DNA of 64,000 bases from Brachionus plicatilis (Eukaryota; Rotifera; Eurotatoria; Ploima; Brachionidae), in the NCBI GenBank assembly GCA_010279815.1, contig QEOQ01000353.1:148464-212463 (forward strand), written 5' to 3'. The notes under the pieces were generated by a model. It searched no databases. It was given only the letters and a program-made list of their open reading frames with translations, and was not told the origin of the DNA. The translations under genes and the position numbers were made by a program. Below are positions 1-12,389 of this stretch, in pieces (position 1 is the first letter of the stretch; the number at the start of each line of letters is the position of its first letter).

Positions 1-133
1 AATAGAATTAATAAAAATTAGATAAAAAAAAAAAGGATCACAGTTTAAACACTAGGTAATAATAAAATTTGTTGAAATGTTAAAATTTGTTATTTAAAAG
101 TCAAAAAAATTTAAAAAAAGCCTTTATTAAAAA

Positions 134-835
134 TTTTATATCGAAAAGGTTAGCTGCATATTTTCCTAAATAAATTAAATTTTAAGAAATAAAATTTCAT
201 TTTAATAATTTTTAAAATTAAGTTAATAATTAAGTAATTTAGAAAAAAAAGGATCTAATTCAAATTAAATTTAGAAACCATATTTTTGACAGTTAAATTA
301 AAATCTTTAAAAATAAACTTTAAAAAAATCTAAAAAAACCTGAGCTGACAACATTGGAATAATTTGTTCCAAAAATTTATTCTAGTACTGACATGGTATT
401 TTGGTGGAAATAGATTTTCAATTAACACAGTGTGTCATACCAACTCGATAATGCAACCATTTTAGCCCAAATTTGATAATTATTATTTTTTCTATACCAT
501 TAAACATAAATTAAAAATATTTTAAATCATTTAACAAGATGGATTTCTAAATTTAGCTTTGAAAAATTAATTAATTCTATTCACATTTTGTGTTGTGATA
601 TTTAACAAATAAACAAAATTAAACTACATGTTAGTGAGTAAAAAATAGAAAATTAAAATATTTTTAATACAATAAAAAATTGACTTTAAAATGGAGCTCT
701 TGTTAAGGGCATCTTGAAGTTGATGATCAATTCAATATATCATTTAAATTCAAACAGTTTATCTTTAGACATTAAAATTGATCTTTAAATTTATTTAAAT
801 AATTTTAAAGAAAAATGCTTGACATGTTATGTAGA
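134..835. repeat. Long dispersed repeat, copy 1
   Basis: About 700 bp that recurs in the same orientation at about 9594-10330, with only scattered substitutions and small indels. Shared landmarks include ATCGAAAAGGTTAGCTGCAT near the left end and CATACCAACTCGATAATGCA in the middle. Similarity starts abruptly at about 134 and 9594 and runs into the hAT-type foldback element. The second copy lies directly downstream of a Tigger-like transposase relic, so the repeat may be the 3' part of that transposon. No coding potential seen. Confidence 0.85.
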
Positions 836-1218
836 TTTAAATAAAAAAAAATTTATTTCAAAAATATTTGTAGAAAAGATCGATCTTTTCATTTTATTAC
901 TTATTTGCAATTTTAATATTTAAAATTCATTTTTAAATTTAATTTCAATTTTGAGCACTAGATACAAATATTTTTGAAATAAAATATTTCAAAACAAACT
1001 CTACAAAAATCAATTTAAAAATAAAAATTAAATTTTAAAATCGATTTTATTATCATTGGATTTAGAAAATGATTTTTTTTAATTATTTAATATACATAAC
1101 ATGTAAAGCATGTTACATTAAAATTATTTAAATAAATTTAAAGATCAATTTTAATGTCTAAAGATAAACTCTTTGAATTGAAATGATATATTGAATTGAT
1201 CATCAACTCCATAGTGCC
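708..1218. mobile_element. hAT-type foldback MITE (family M1), complete
   Basis: A 511-bp non-coding element with inverted ends about 130 bp long. The left end reads GGCATCTTGAAGTTGATGAT; the right end, reversed, reads GGCACTATGGAGTTGATGAT. It is flanked by a perfect 8-bp direct repeat, TTGTTAAG (700-707 and 1219-1226), the target-site length typical of hAT elements. No transposase is present. Related copies lie at about 10190-10400 (left part only), 26494-26990 and 58423-58585 (right part). Superfamily assignment rests on target-site length and the lack of coding capacity. Confidence 0.85.
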
Positions 1219-1226
1219 TTGTTAAG

Positions 1227-3019
1227 ATGTCACAATCAACTCAGTATTAGAAATTGAAAATTTTGACGATTTAGATACAATTTGTAACAAAATGAAAAGC
1301 ATCTATCAGAACAAAAATTATTTTTTTACAATGTTGGAAAATTCACAAAGCTAAAATTTTCTGCTTTGTTAAAAAATTAACAATTAACTATCATTTATTA
1401 ATTCTAATAATTAGGTTTATACCTTTGATCAATTGAACATTAGATTTATTCTAAAATTCTAATCAGCAGAAATTATTTTATTCATTAATCTAATTTTTAT
1501 TCAATCAAATAACTCTTTCATTAAAGCTTATTGTTTATTTAAATAAAATTTTATAAAATTTTTACCCTAATCATTGAGACCTTTATTAAACAATTCCTAT
1601 AAGTTGTTTTTTTTCGAATTAAAATCTGAATAATGACTTGATAGAATTTTTTTTAAAAAACAAAAAAGTTCAGCTTAGAATCCTAAGCGAAAATTTAACT
1701 CATTTTCAAATAATGGCCCTGCAAATGGTATTTGAGGACTCCAACAAAAGTTTACTAAAAATCTTACCAAGAAATGTGAAAACTTCTTGACAAACAGAGT
1801 ACTAGAAAATTTTAATGATCATGCAAAATTTAGTTTTTTTTTTTTAATTTATCTATCATTTTTAGATAAAAACTGAATTAAATCCTAATAAAATTTTATC
1901 CGAATAAAATTAATTTTTGTTTATTATGTAATTTTTTCTTTTCTAGAATTAAAAAACAATAAAATTTGAAATTAAAATTAAAATTTAAAAAATTCAAAAA
2001 GATCAAGATTTTCAAAAAGCTTAACTGGAAACTGAAAAATCTTTGTTTGCCCAGCTAGTAATTAATAAATAAAATGTGGAAAATATTATTATAAATTCAG
2101 AAAAGGCTAAAATTAGAAATTAACTTTAAGTTTAATTTATTTTTTTAAAACAGCAACCATAGCAAGACTAATCATGCCTCGTTACGCATATCTCCTGCTG
2201 TAGCTATTATTAAAAATATTTTTGAATTATTTTCTTCTATTTAGAATACTTTTTGTTTAATTTTATTTTTGGTAAAAAAAATTTAATCAAAAGATAATTA
2301 CATAAAAAAATTTTGATAGAACTGTTAATTACAGAAGCTTATGAGTAAACAAAGCTTGGGTTGGTGGGATAAGGCAACGTTCTAGCTGCACTTAGTTGAA
2401 GAAAAAGGAAAAATAATGTTTTTATTTAGTTAACAACATGTTTAGAAAATACCAAGCACCAAAAGCTAAACATAAATAAATATTCCAGCCTAATCAACAG
2501 ACTTAAATCGAGTACTGACATAAATTATTTGTTTTCGTAGTGTTTGAGATTGAAATGTACGAATAGATTATCTTTAAGTTTAAGGATCCGAATGCACATA
2601 TTCTATAAATTATTCCTTTCAATAAATATTGATGATTGAATATCAGATATGATTTGCTAAATTTTATTTTATTGCTTCTATTTATCTAACAAAAACATAT
2701 ATTCAAAAGGTTCAGCTCCTATAATGCATCTTCCAATAAGTCTGCCTTTATTTATTCCCTTGAACGATATCATTATTATCGTTTACAAAGATTTAATTTT
2801 TGTTTTCAATCAGTTCCTTTTTAACCTAATGGTTTACTCTAAAAAACAATCAACCCATTTTTTTTTCTTTTTTTTTTTCTTTTCTTTTCTTAAATCTCTC
2901 CAAACATTTATCAAAATATTTCAGCATATTATGTCTCCAAAAATTTATTATAATAAATTTTTTAAGATTTTTAAATTTCAACAAACAAGAGCTCAGTTGA
3001 TAGACATTTCGTAGCCACT
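1227..3019. other. AT-rich intergenic DNA
   Basis: Extremely AT-rich, with homopolymer runs. I see no exon with conserved protein content. A 96-codon frame at 2724-3014 is hydrophobic and homopolymer-derived and stops just before the TRIC start codon. The first few hundred bases upstream of 3020 presumably include the TRIC promoter and 5' UTR, but no specific element can be named. Confidence 0.5.
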
Positions 3020-4050
3020 ATGAAGCTAGATGTCCAAACTTTAGAAGAATACGGAAGTGTTCTTCTAAAATTGAAGATGTATCCTTACTTTGATATCGCC
3101 CATTACATTTTAATGTGTCTGGCAGTAAGGGAAGACATCCAAACATATCAATCAAGTAGATTTATAAAAAAAAATTTTTACTTATTTTTATTTAAATTTT
3201 TTACAGCAATTCCCAATTTTCACAAAAGACACCCTCTGGCGTGCTACCTATCCAGCATGATTTTGTGCTTTGGCGGTGGAATTTTGGTCCATTTCTTGCT
3301 CGGGGAGCCCATATTGGAAGACTTTAAGCATCATCAAAACTTGGTATTGGCAACTGCTTGCTGGTGAGCAATTTCACACACAAAAAATTCCTCAAATTTA
3401 TTTCAATATTTAAGGTACTTGGTATTTTTTTCACCATTTGACACAATCTATAAACTATTAAAATTAAAACCGGTCAAAATAACTCTCAGTGTGTTGAAAG
3501 AACTTCAGAGGTCAAGAAAAATATATGATGGTGTAAATCACGGCTTTCATCTATATCCAAACAGCTTCATAATAATAGTAGTGTGTGGAGCGATCAAAGG
3601 TGCTGGAAGCGGATTTTTGACCATTATTGAAAGATTTAACCGTGGAATCTATTTGCCAAACACTAACGAGACCTTGCACCCTTCATTGTAAATAAAATTT
3701 TGTTGTTGTTTTTACTCATTTTAATTTGATTTTTTTAAAGCGCCACCAAGGGCTGTTTGCTTGCTGCCATCGCGTTCACTTTGGAGCGCAAAGACTTGCT
3801 GAATGTGTCAAAAGCAGCCATGTTCTTTGGCGTAGCTACAATATTTGTGTATGTGAAAGTAATGAGCATCTTTTTCAAGTCGTTTGATCCAATAGTGCCT
3901 TTTGAAAATTTGTCATCGGCAGTCTTTTTCGGTGGCATCATGGATGCATTGAGAAAAGCGAGCAGAAATCAGTCAGCAGTGAATCAAAAGACTAAAGAGA
4001 ATAAAAATGATCAGGCATCGGTTGATGTCGATAGTAAAAAAATAAATTAG
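3020..4050 (+). CDS. TMEM38: TRIC-type trimeric intracellular cation channel
   Basis: Monovalent cation channel of the ER/SR membrane that supplies counter-ion current during Ca2+ release. Four exons, 3020-3155, 3207-3363, 3415-3687 and 3741-4050, join in frame to 291 codons; introns are 51, 51 and 53 nt with GT-AG ends. Family landmarks: YPYFDIAHY near residue 21, CFGGGIL at 66-72, WYLVFFSPFD at the exon 2/3 junction, and KGAGSGFLTIIERF in the second half. Several hydrophobic segments are followed by a charged, lysine-rich tail ending at the stop, as in vertebrate TMEM38A/B. Length is close to the usual roughly 300 residues. The ATG at 3020 gives the normal N-terminal length. The A/B subtype cannot be decided by eye. 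Confidence 0.93.
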
Positions 4051-4600
4051 GAAAATAAAAATAAAAAAGTGCCTTTTTTAAAGAATGCTAAAGACATCCA
4101 GGTCTTTATCGAATAAGCTTGATTAAAAAAATATTTAACCCATTTTGAGATTAGTCTATTTTATCATCAAAACCTTGTTTTTAAAATTTTTTTTTCAATG
4201 TCTGTCTTTTATTGTACTTTTAAAAATTGTCTAATAAATAAAAAAATTTATAAAAAAATAAATTTTTTAAAATGATTTTTAAGCCTCAAATTATCTAAAA
4301 ATTAAATTAGCAGAAAAATTAAAAATATTCTTAACATTATTTCTTGAATGTGACCAAAAATAATGATAAGATAATGATATTAATCATGATGAAATTTCAA
4401 TACGCTGTGATATCTTTTTCGATTTTGATGTTGAGTTGTTTATTAAATTATATAAAAAGGTAAACTGGAGACCGCAAATTGTGTTTTAATTGAAGATTGA
4501 ATTTTATCAATTTTTTTACCTTGTAATTACGAATAAGATAATAATAAAATTTTTTAATTATGAAATTTTTGAATCAAGCTTTTTTCTATATTTATTTTAG
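4051..4600. other. AT-rich intergenic DNA
   Basis: TRIC 3' flank and spacer. AATAAA-like strings occur shortly after the TRIC stop but are expected by chance at this composition. No gene or structured repeat recognised. Confidence 0.4.
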
Positions 4601-4611
4601 TATCAAGTTAA

Positions 4612-4729
4612 TTCATGGATATATTTTTTGTTATATTTAGTTCTTTTTGAAAAATATTACACCAAAATGAGTAATAAATACACAATTATAATTATGATGT
4701 TTGGTTTAGTTTTATATAATATTATTTGA
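4612..4729 (+). pseudogene. Truncated duplicate of the 5' end of the adjacent EGF-like gene
   Basis: The stretch leading to ACACCAAAATGAGTAATAA (ATG at 4666) closely resembles the stretch leading to ACACCAAAATGAGCAATAA at 4814, including an upstream 'TTAATTCA-GGATATA' block. The frame after this first ATG encodes MSNK followed by a hydrophobic run and stops after about 20 codons. It looks like a tandem duplication of promoter and first exon that has decayed or was never completed. It could still be a tiny hydrophobic peptide gene. Confidence 0.5.
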
Positions 4730-4813
4730 TTTCTTCATATTTTATCTCATATTTAATTTAATTCAAGGATATAATTTTTAACTTTAATTCTTTTAGAAAT
4801 ATTTCACACCAAA

Positions 4814-5222
4814 ATGAGCAATAACTCCAAAATAAGTTTAGAAGCAATAATTAGTTTTGTATTTATTATCGTTTTTTTTTCAATCGTTTTGTTATTTATT
4901 AATAAAATAAATAATAATGATCAGTCAGTCATCAAGGAGGAAACCAAAAATTATTTTCAATTAACCTCCACAAGTTCTCAATCGATGACATTAAAACCGC
5001 ATTTTTTAATAGAGAAATGCATTAATGGAGGTAAATATATATTTCAATTTAATTTAAAAGCTAAAAATATCTAATTTTTTAAAAAGGTACTTTGCGAAGC
5101 TATTCTGGCATCCCATATTGTGATTGTCTGAAAGTAAATTTAGCTAATAATAAACAATTATCTGTAAATTTTTATTATAAAATATTTTTTCGAAGGATTT
5201 TAATGGGCCAATATGTCAATAA
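4814..5222 (+). CDS. Small single-pass membrane protein with partial EGF-like domain
   Basis: Not matched to a known gene. Three exons, 4814-5030, 5087-5133 and 5196-5222, splice in phase to a protein of 96 residues; introns of 56 and 62 nt have GT-AG ends. Residues about 10-30 form one strongly hydrophobic segment, followed by a polar stalk and the EGF-like end CINGGT...YCDCLKDFNGPIC with four cysteines in typical EGF C3-C6 spacing. The last exon is only nine codons including the stop, and the cysteine pattern is complete only if all three exons are joined, which supports the model. Topology is probably N-in with the EGF part outside. A truncated tandem copy lies just upstream. Possible role: surface or secreted ligand-like peptide, by inference only. 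Confidence 0.65.
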
Positions 5223-5881
5223 CGAGTTTACAATTAAAAAATAATCAAAATTCTTACTAAAAAAATACATTTCACCCAGGATCTAAATAAATATTATTTA
5301 GCTTTATTTGAATTTAATTTATTGATCCAATACTCAAAGAGTCCTTAAATCAGGAAATAAACATTTAGCAACTTTTTTTTCTTGAAAAAATTTTGAATGA
5401 AATTTTTCTATTTTTTTAACTATTTTGTATTAGCTATTTAATTGTTATATTTTTCCGACCAGAATTAAAATCTTTGAGATCTTTAGGCTTTTAGATAAGT
5501 TAAAACTTAAATAATAATAGTGAAAATTGATTTGAAAATTTGTAATGATGTTTTTTTAAGAATTTTAAAACTTGAATATTCAATAAAAATAATCAAGTGA
5601 CGCTTAACTTTATTTACCTAATTAAATTAATTATTAAGTGGAAAATTTTATACCAATAAGTCAATTTAATTGTGAAAATACACAATAGTGTAATATCTAG
5701 GAAATGAATTTATTTTCTTAAATTTAAACTAACCAAAGGAGTCGAAAAAAAAATTCGATCAAAAAATTTCTAATGATACATATGCTAAATGATCTTTAAG
5801 AGTAAGTAAGAATAAATAGAACATTAAATACTTTGTTTGGTTAATTTTAAAAATTTATTAAAATTATTTACTTATGTAATT
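5223..5881. other. AT-rich intergenic DNA
   Basis: Between the convergent EGF-like gene and sulfotransferase gene. Nothing beyond AT-rich sequence and probable 3' UTRs is seen. Confidence 0.4.
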
Positions 5882-6802
5882 TCATTTAGATGAAAAATAT
5901 TTTATTTGAATGCTTGGATTTAGCTCTTTGCTTAGTTTATCCTTTAGTTTAGACGACATTTCTTCATTAAAATAATTGATCCAGTCACCAATTTCACCTT
6001 TGCGGAAAAACAAATCTAACTGATTCTGCTGTTTGCTATCATCTGCTTTTTGGAAAAAAAATGATGAATTTTTTTTCATCTTTTTAAACGAGGTAAAATC
6101 AATCAATTTTTGAATCTGATCATCTGTTAATTCTTTACCCAGAAAGCAAGCTATTTTTTTAATTGTTTCAATAGGTGACTAAGAAAAAAAATTTAAAAAA
6201 TTTAAATTTCAATTAACAAAAAAAAATACATCTAACAAGTCTTCAAAAGTTAAAAATAAAACTTTGGTGTTCTCAAAAAATTGATTGACATGCTCGCACC
6301 AATTTCCGTAAATAATTCTATTTTGTATAAAATGATCAAGTATAACACTGAATTCACCCACAAAGCTGAAGCCTTTTATCCATTTTACGAAATGAAAATA
6401 CGATACCAGCATGTCTTTTGGATTTCTCATTACATAAATAATTTTTGAATTTTTTTCTATATTTTGCGGCAAGTAATCAAAAGTAAGATGGCTCTTAAAA
6501 ACTCTCGGTGGTTCAAAAAAGTCATTTTGGACAAGGGGTTTTTCTTCTAAAAATACAACTCTATCAGAATGGGCTACGGATGAGGCTTTTTCAAAATCTA
6601 AATTATTTTGAATCAGCCATACAATCTCTTCAGTCCAAGTAGTTCCCGATTTTGGGTAAGCAATTACAAACACATCATCGGATCGTGTTCGAAATGATTT
6701 TATTTTTAATAGATCAGTGGCAAAATAAGGAAATATTTTGTTGTTGTGTTTTAATAATTTTTCCCCAAAACCCTCTAGTTCGGCAAATTCCAATTCGGGC
6801 AT
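5882..6802 (-). CDS. Cytosolic sulfotransferase (SULT1-like)
   Basis: Transfers sulfate from PAPS to hydroxyl or amine acceptors (steroids, phenols, amines) in the cytosol. Two exons, 6802-6230 and 6178-5882, join across a 51-nt GT-AG intron to 289 residues, the normal size. Visible motifs: 5'-phosphosulfate loop YPKSGTTW at 49-56, the catalytic histidine in FKSHLTF (His105), the 3'-phosphate/dimer region YVMRNPKDMLVSYFHF at 123-138, and the C-terminal FRKGEIGDW at about 249-257, which closes over PAPS. No signal peptide or membrane anchor, which argues against the Golgi carbohydrate sulfotransferases. The substrate cannot be inferred; these genes expand freely in animals. Confidence 0.93.
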
Positions 6803-8190
6803 CTTGAATCTTAATAAAATATTTTAAAGATATTTCGTTCTTAAAGTTATTGTATATATACTTTTTAAAAAGTCACATTGAGATAAGATAAATAACATAT
6901 AATTAATATAAATGATTATAAATTTTAATTTTAAATTTGATCAAATTGAGCTTTTAACTAAGTTTCGTTTCAAAATATTTTTATGCAAATTCTTTATTTT
7001 ATCTGGTTGAAAATTCAGCCTGTTCTCTGCAATCTGGAAAATGAAAAAAAAAATTCAAATTCATTCTAACGTAAATCCATTTGATTAAAAAGCATTATTG
7101 AATTTGAAGTAAAAAATTTCAAAATGAAAGTTTGTGTCAAGAATTAACAAATTTAAATATTTCTAAAAAAAAAGTAAATAAATTGTTCTTTTAAAAAAAG
7201 ACAATTTTTTACAGATATTTTAATTTGATTAAATTTAATCTAAATCTTTTAAAGCATTTATAATAAAATATTAAATGTATCGGGTAATAAAGATGCCTTC
7301 TAATATTTCTGAAAAAACTATATTTTTTAAAAATAAAAATAAAAATTTGCTTTAAAATTTTTATTTGCTTTCATGATCTCTTATATTAGAATTCAATAAT
7401 ACATTTTGATTGAAGAGAAAATTTTATATGTGCACTCGTTATTTTTGTAGAAAAGCGTCCAAAAAATTGTATCTCAATTGCTTACAGTGTGCTTATGAAT
7501 GTTCTAAATATTGAATAATTACTAAACAGAGATTGAAACAAAATATGATAATATTCGTCTTCTGAAATTCAAAATAATTTTTTCATAATAATTCATTTGT
7601 CATTGTTACAAAAAATGAAACATGGTTAGCTCCTCTTAATCGAAACATGGTTAGCTTTGTTTTGAAAAGTTAAAAGTTTTATTCATTTACTAAAAATTTC
7701 TACAATTTATGCAGCTAATGTTCTTTTGTTTTTTTTCAGAGTTTTTTTTCTGTTTTTTACTTATCAAAACAATACTTGCTGGGGAGCTTTAAATGTTAGT
7801 TGCTTTTCTTATTATCTGAAAATTTAAAGATTTAGAAGTTCTTTTTTCTATTTTTAAATTTATTTAATAGTGTACGCTATTAAACTATGATAATAATTCA
7901 ACAACGAGTTTTAAAAAAATATATCAGGATTTTTTTTTAATTTTTGTTAAATTGATTATTTTACTTGTAATGTTCATGTAAAGATTTTTTGCTCAGAATT
8001 AAATCATTTTAATCGAAAAAATTTATCAATATTTGTTCTATCAGATTTCGTTAAATTGATCCAAGTTGTATAATTCATAATTTGGTGAAGTTATCCTCGC
8101 ACTTAATTTAATAATTAAAAAATAATCAAAATTTATTTAAAAATTACTTGTTAGGCTAGAAGTGGCCATTTATTAATAAAGTTATTTTTA
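6803..8190. other. AT-rich intergenic DNA with a short direct repeat
   Basis: No coding exon recognised. GAAACATGGTTAGCT occurs twice within about 45 bp (near 7617 and 7643), unusual for such AT-rich DNA. The rest is homopolymeric. Confidence 0.45.
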
Positions 8191-8199
8191 TCATTTAAT

Positions 8200-9350
8200 T
8201 ATTTTTTTTTTTATTTTTTTTTATGGCCGCGAACCATCAGATCCTAACAGATCCGAAAAGAACTTATTTCCTATTTAAGCTCATTACAAAAGATATTTTA
8301 GATAGGTTTTCGGAAATTAAAAAACTAACCACTAGCGGCCTGTTTTAATGGAAAAAGCAAACCAATTTGCTGGGTACTTTCAAATAACCGAGTTTTCTGC
8401 TATTACTAGATGCCCTTCGCGTATTACGACCGATTTAACATATTTTTTAAATATAAAAATGGCGAAAAATCATCATTTAATATGGACGTCGTGGAAAATT
8501 GGACTGCAAATTTTTTCAAAATAAATGACGGCTACGCAACATGTGACATTTTTAATGTTGACGAAACTGGCTTTAATTTATGAAATGCAACCGTCTAAAA
8601 TATTTACTTTCACAGGTGAAAAATGTGCGAATGGTAAAGAAAGATAGAAAGACTGGATCCAAAAAATTGACTCAATTAGTAATTTTTTAATCAAAAACAA
8701 ACTATGTTTTAAAACATTGAAAATTTGAAAAATTTAGTAGATGTTAATTCATCATATATAAAAGCATGAATGAATATCATGATTATTTTTACAGAATTGT
8801 TCGAAACATTAAACAAAAGTTTATAAAAAAAATAAGAAAACTTTTCTTTTTATTGATAATTTGAGTTGACACAAGACTTAAAAAGAGAACAGTAATATGA
8901 AAGTTACATTTTTACCTCCCAATTATACTCCGCTATTGCACTCGCTAGACCAATCTGGAATTTATTTTTTAAATTAATTTTTTTATAGAACAGGACTAGT
9001 CAAAAAATATGTCCCAGCTGTTGAATTCAAGGAGTTTTTCGAGGAAACAAACGTCAAAGATGCGATTGATAGCAAAGTCATGTCGTGGAACTAGATAAAA
9101 CCATTAATTATTAAGAATTGTTTCGAAAAACCTGGTTTTCAAAATGAAGATTATTCAAACAGTGATAATAACGAAGATTCAGAAGACTTTAAATATCTAG
9201 AATGCTTATGGAACGAAACAGTCAGAAAAGACTATCATTTAAAACATATCAATTTTTTGGACCTTGCATGTGTTAAAGATGGTATAATATCATCATCAAG
9301 ACGATATTATTGTCCAAAACATTAAAAAAAAAATCATGGAGAACATCATG
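8200..9350 (+). pseudogene. Tigger/pogo-like DDE transposase relic
   Basis: A decayed transposase readable in pieces on the plus strand with several in-frame stops and frame changes. Diagnostic blocks are CDIFNVDETGFNL (first catalytic Asp, codon 8560-8562), LFIDN (second Asp, 8855-8857) and VTFLPPNYTPLLHSLDQSGI (third Asp, 8948-8950). Spacings of about 98 and 31 codons match the Tigger/pogo branch of Tc1/mariner. A downstream block, KDAIDSKVMSWN then IKNCFEKPGF, matches the C-terminal region of these proteins. Upstream, KANQFAGYF resembles the CENP-B-type DNA-binding part. The element is inactive; terminal repeats were not found, and the duplicated segment at 9594 follows directly. Confidence 0.85.
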
Positions 9351-9593
9351 AAAACGACTCAGAAGAAGAAAATGGATCGTGACTCAAAAATCGAATAAAT
9401 CGGATTTACGATTATTTATATTAGAAATTTTATATAATAGATTTATATCAGTTTAAACCTGATATAAGCCTGAACCAGGACTTTTATGAATAGAAAATAG
9501 TTTAGAAACAAACGAAAAATAACAACTTAAATAATTTAATTTTAATACAATTTAATTATTTTTGTTTTCGTATTATTATTTAATATCGTAAAT

Positions 9594-10400
9594 TTTTATA
9601 TCGAAAAGGTTAGCTGCATATTTTCCTAAATTTATTAAATTTTAAGACATAAAATTTCATTTTAATAATTTTAAAATTGAGTCAATAATTAAGTAATTTG
9701 GAAAAAAAAATGATTTAATTGAAATAAAATTTTGAAACCATATTTTTGACAGTTAAATTAAAATCTTTAAAAATAAACTTTAAAAAAAATCTAAAAAACC
9801 TGAGTTGACAACATTTGTTACAAAAATTTATTCTAGTGCTGACATGGTATATTGGCGGAAATAGATTTTCAATTAACACAATGTGCCATACCAACTCGAT
9901 AATGCAACCATTTTAGCCCAAATTTGATAATTATTATTTTTTCTATACCATTAAACATAAATTAAAAATATTTTAAATAATTTAAAAAGATGGATGTCTA
10001 AATTTAGCTTTGAAAAATTAATTAATTCTATTCACATTTTGTGTTGTGATATTTAACAAGTAAAATAAATTATACAACATGTTAGTGAGTAAAAAATAGA
10101 AAGTTAAAATATTTTTAAATGAATGATTAAGACAATTTTTTATTGTAATTCATTTCAAATCGAAATTGACTTTAAAATGGAGCTCTTGTTAAGGGCATCT
10201 TGAAGTTGATGATCAATTCATTATATCATTTCAATTCAAAGAGTTTATCTTTAGATATTAAAATTAATATTTAAATTTGTTTAAATAATTTTAAAGTAAA
10301 TTGCTTGACATGTTATGTAGATTCAAAAAAAAAAATTTATTTCAAAAATGCTTTTAGAAAAGACCGATCTTTTCATTTTATTCCTTTTTTGCAATTTTAA
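9594..10400. repeat. Long dispersed repeat, copy 2, ending in a truncated M1 element
   Basis: Second copy of the 134-835 segment. It carries the same flank and left terminus of the M1 foldback element (GCTCTTGTTAAGGGCATC at about 10180) and follows that element to about 10400, where similarity stops without the right terminus. Since both copies share the insertion site, the M1 insertion predates the duplication. Confidence 0.8.
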
Positions 10401-11190
10401 TATGTGCTGGACTTTTTTAAAAAAATAAAAATAAAAGTCTTTGACTAGGACTTTTGAAAAAAAAATTTTATTCCTAAATTAAAGTTGAAAAATAAAATCT
10501 TTTTAATCGCAATTAAAAAACTCTGCTTCCCTTTCTTAACTATTAAGTATTTGGCTTTCATAATAACCACCTAGGACGGCAAAAAAATTATTTTTCCTTT
10601 GAATTTTTTTATGGATTTATTTGAGTTAAGTGTGCATTGATCCTTATTAGAATGTCATTTAGCCAAAATATTCAAATTTTTTATTTAGTAATTGCTAAGT
10701 TTTATCTGAATATATTTTATTATTGTCCGTCAAAAATTTTTATTAAGAAAATACTTGAGAATTTTTTTTAAATGTGTTTAGTGTATGGACGATTAAATTC
10801 CAGAATTTTTTTAATATTTCTCTATAATTTAAAAAATTGATATATGATTATTAATTAATTGATATCTATAATATAAAAAATTGATTGATTTTATTTTTTT
10901 AACAAAAAAATTGAAAAATTATGGCTTTATTTTTTTAATTGATTAAAAAAAAATCAAAAATTATATATTATATAATAAAGTTGAATGAAAAATATCGTGC
11001 AAGATTAAAACTAAATTAAATTTAGAAGGCCTCCAAATTGCAAAAATGAAAAAAGAGCTAATAGAAAAAAAAAACATACAAAATACAATAAAAATAATTA
11101 TCTTTAAAAAATTTCTTTTTCTTTTTTTCTCAAGTCAAAAAAAAATTGATTGATTGATTTTTACGAAATTTGGGATTCTGAATTGTCTTG
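10401..11190. other. AT-rich DNA, nothing recognised
   Basis: Homopolymer-rich with no exon, RNA gene or clear repeat family seen. A possible unrelated repeat border lies at about 10400. Confidence 0.4.
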
Positions 11191-11216
11191 GATATCATTT
11201 ACTTTTTGAGCATACG

Positions 11217-11272
11217 TTCGAGTGTACGAGTGTACTTGTCAACTCAACTAGTACACTCACGTACCACTCGAA
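11217..11272. repeat. Near-palindrome at the 3' border of the AP-3 delta fragment
   Basis: The right arm is AP-3 delta coding sequence (EWYVSVLV on the minus strand). The left arm is an inverted, slightly degraded copy of it, with a short spacer. It sits exactly where AP-3 delta homology ends. Confidence 0.75.
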
Positions 11273-11609
11273 GTTAGTCACATACTGGTAGTTGTTTTGA
11301 CTGCAGATGTCGATTATTTTGGCCAAAAGTTCGTCGCGGTAGTGGGTACCCTCTGCTTTTGACATGTGCACCATCAGTTTTTTGATTATTTCCATTAAGT
11401 TCTTTTTGGATACCATTCCGTACAGCAGGTCCAATGAGTGGAGTCGGATCGACTCGTCTTTGTCGTCCAGACACTGCATTATCAAGTCCTTGTGTATTTG
11501 GACACTTTTTGGATTTGTCTGAAGTATTTTGGACATGGCCAAAAGACCAGGGTATTTTACTAAAAATAAAAATTTAGTCCACATGTGGCCAGAATTTAGA
11601 AAATACTCA

Positions 11610-11647
11610 CAATTTTGGTCCAAATCTTAAGATTCGGACCAAAATTG
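11610..11647. repeat. 38-bp near-perfect palindrome at the 5' border of the AP-3 delta exon
   Basis: Two 19-bp arms match at 18 of 19 positions around a CTTAAG centre. One arm is the end of the AP-3 delta exon encoding DQN; the other is its inverted copy. The sequence upstream of the palindrome no longer matches AP-3 delta. Confidence 0.85.
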
Positions 11648-11699
11648 ATTATTTTTTTTGACAATAAGAATACCTAAAAAAAAAGTGTTGATGCACTCG

Positions 11700-12162
<463 letters not shown>

Positions 12163-12389
12163 TTAAATGAAAAAAATTGGTATTTATAAAATATGTTAAC
12201 TTTAGCTAGCTTTGGATAGTGATTGGGTTTTTTAGCAAGTTATTTCAGCTCTAACTTTTTGTAATTATTTTTAAATTTAAAAAGCAAAAGTAAAGTTTCT
12301 TATTTTAATTACTATTACGCTAGCATTGCATCTAGAGTCGATAAAGCACATTAATATTATTATTTCATTCTCTACTAATTTAGATAAAT

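Noticed and set aside
2724..3014. 96-codon frame just upstream of TRIC
   Set aside because: Phe/Ile homopolymer composition, stops before the TRIC start, no family resemblance, and TRIC is full length without it.
134..10330. The two 700-bp direct repeats as LTRs of one giant retrotransposon
   Set aside because: The interval holds intact host genes on both strands, and no gag/pol, primer-binding site or polypurine tract borders the repeats.
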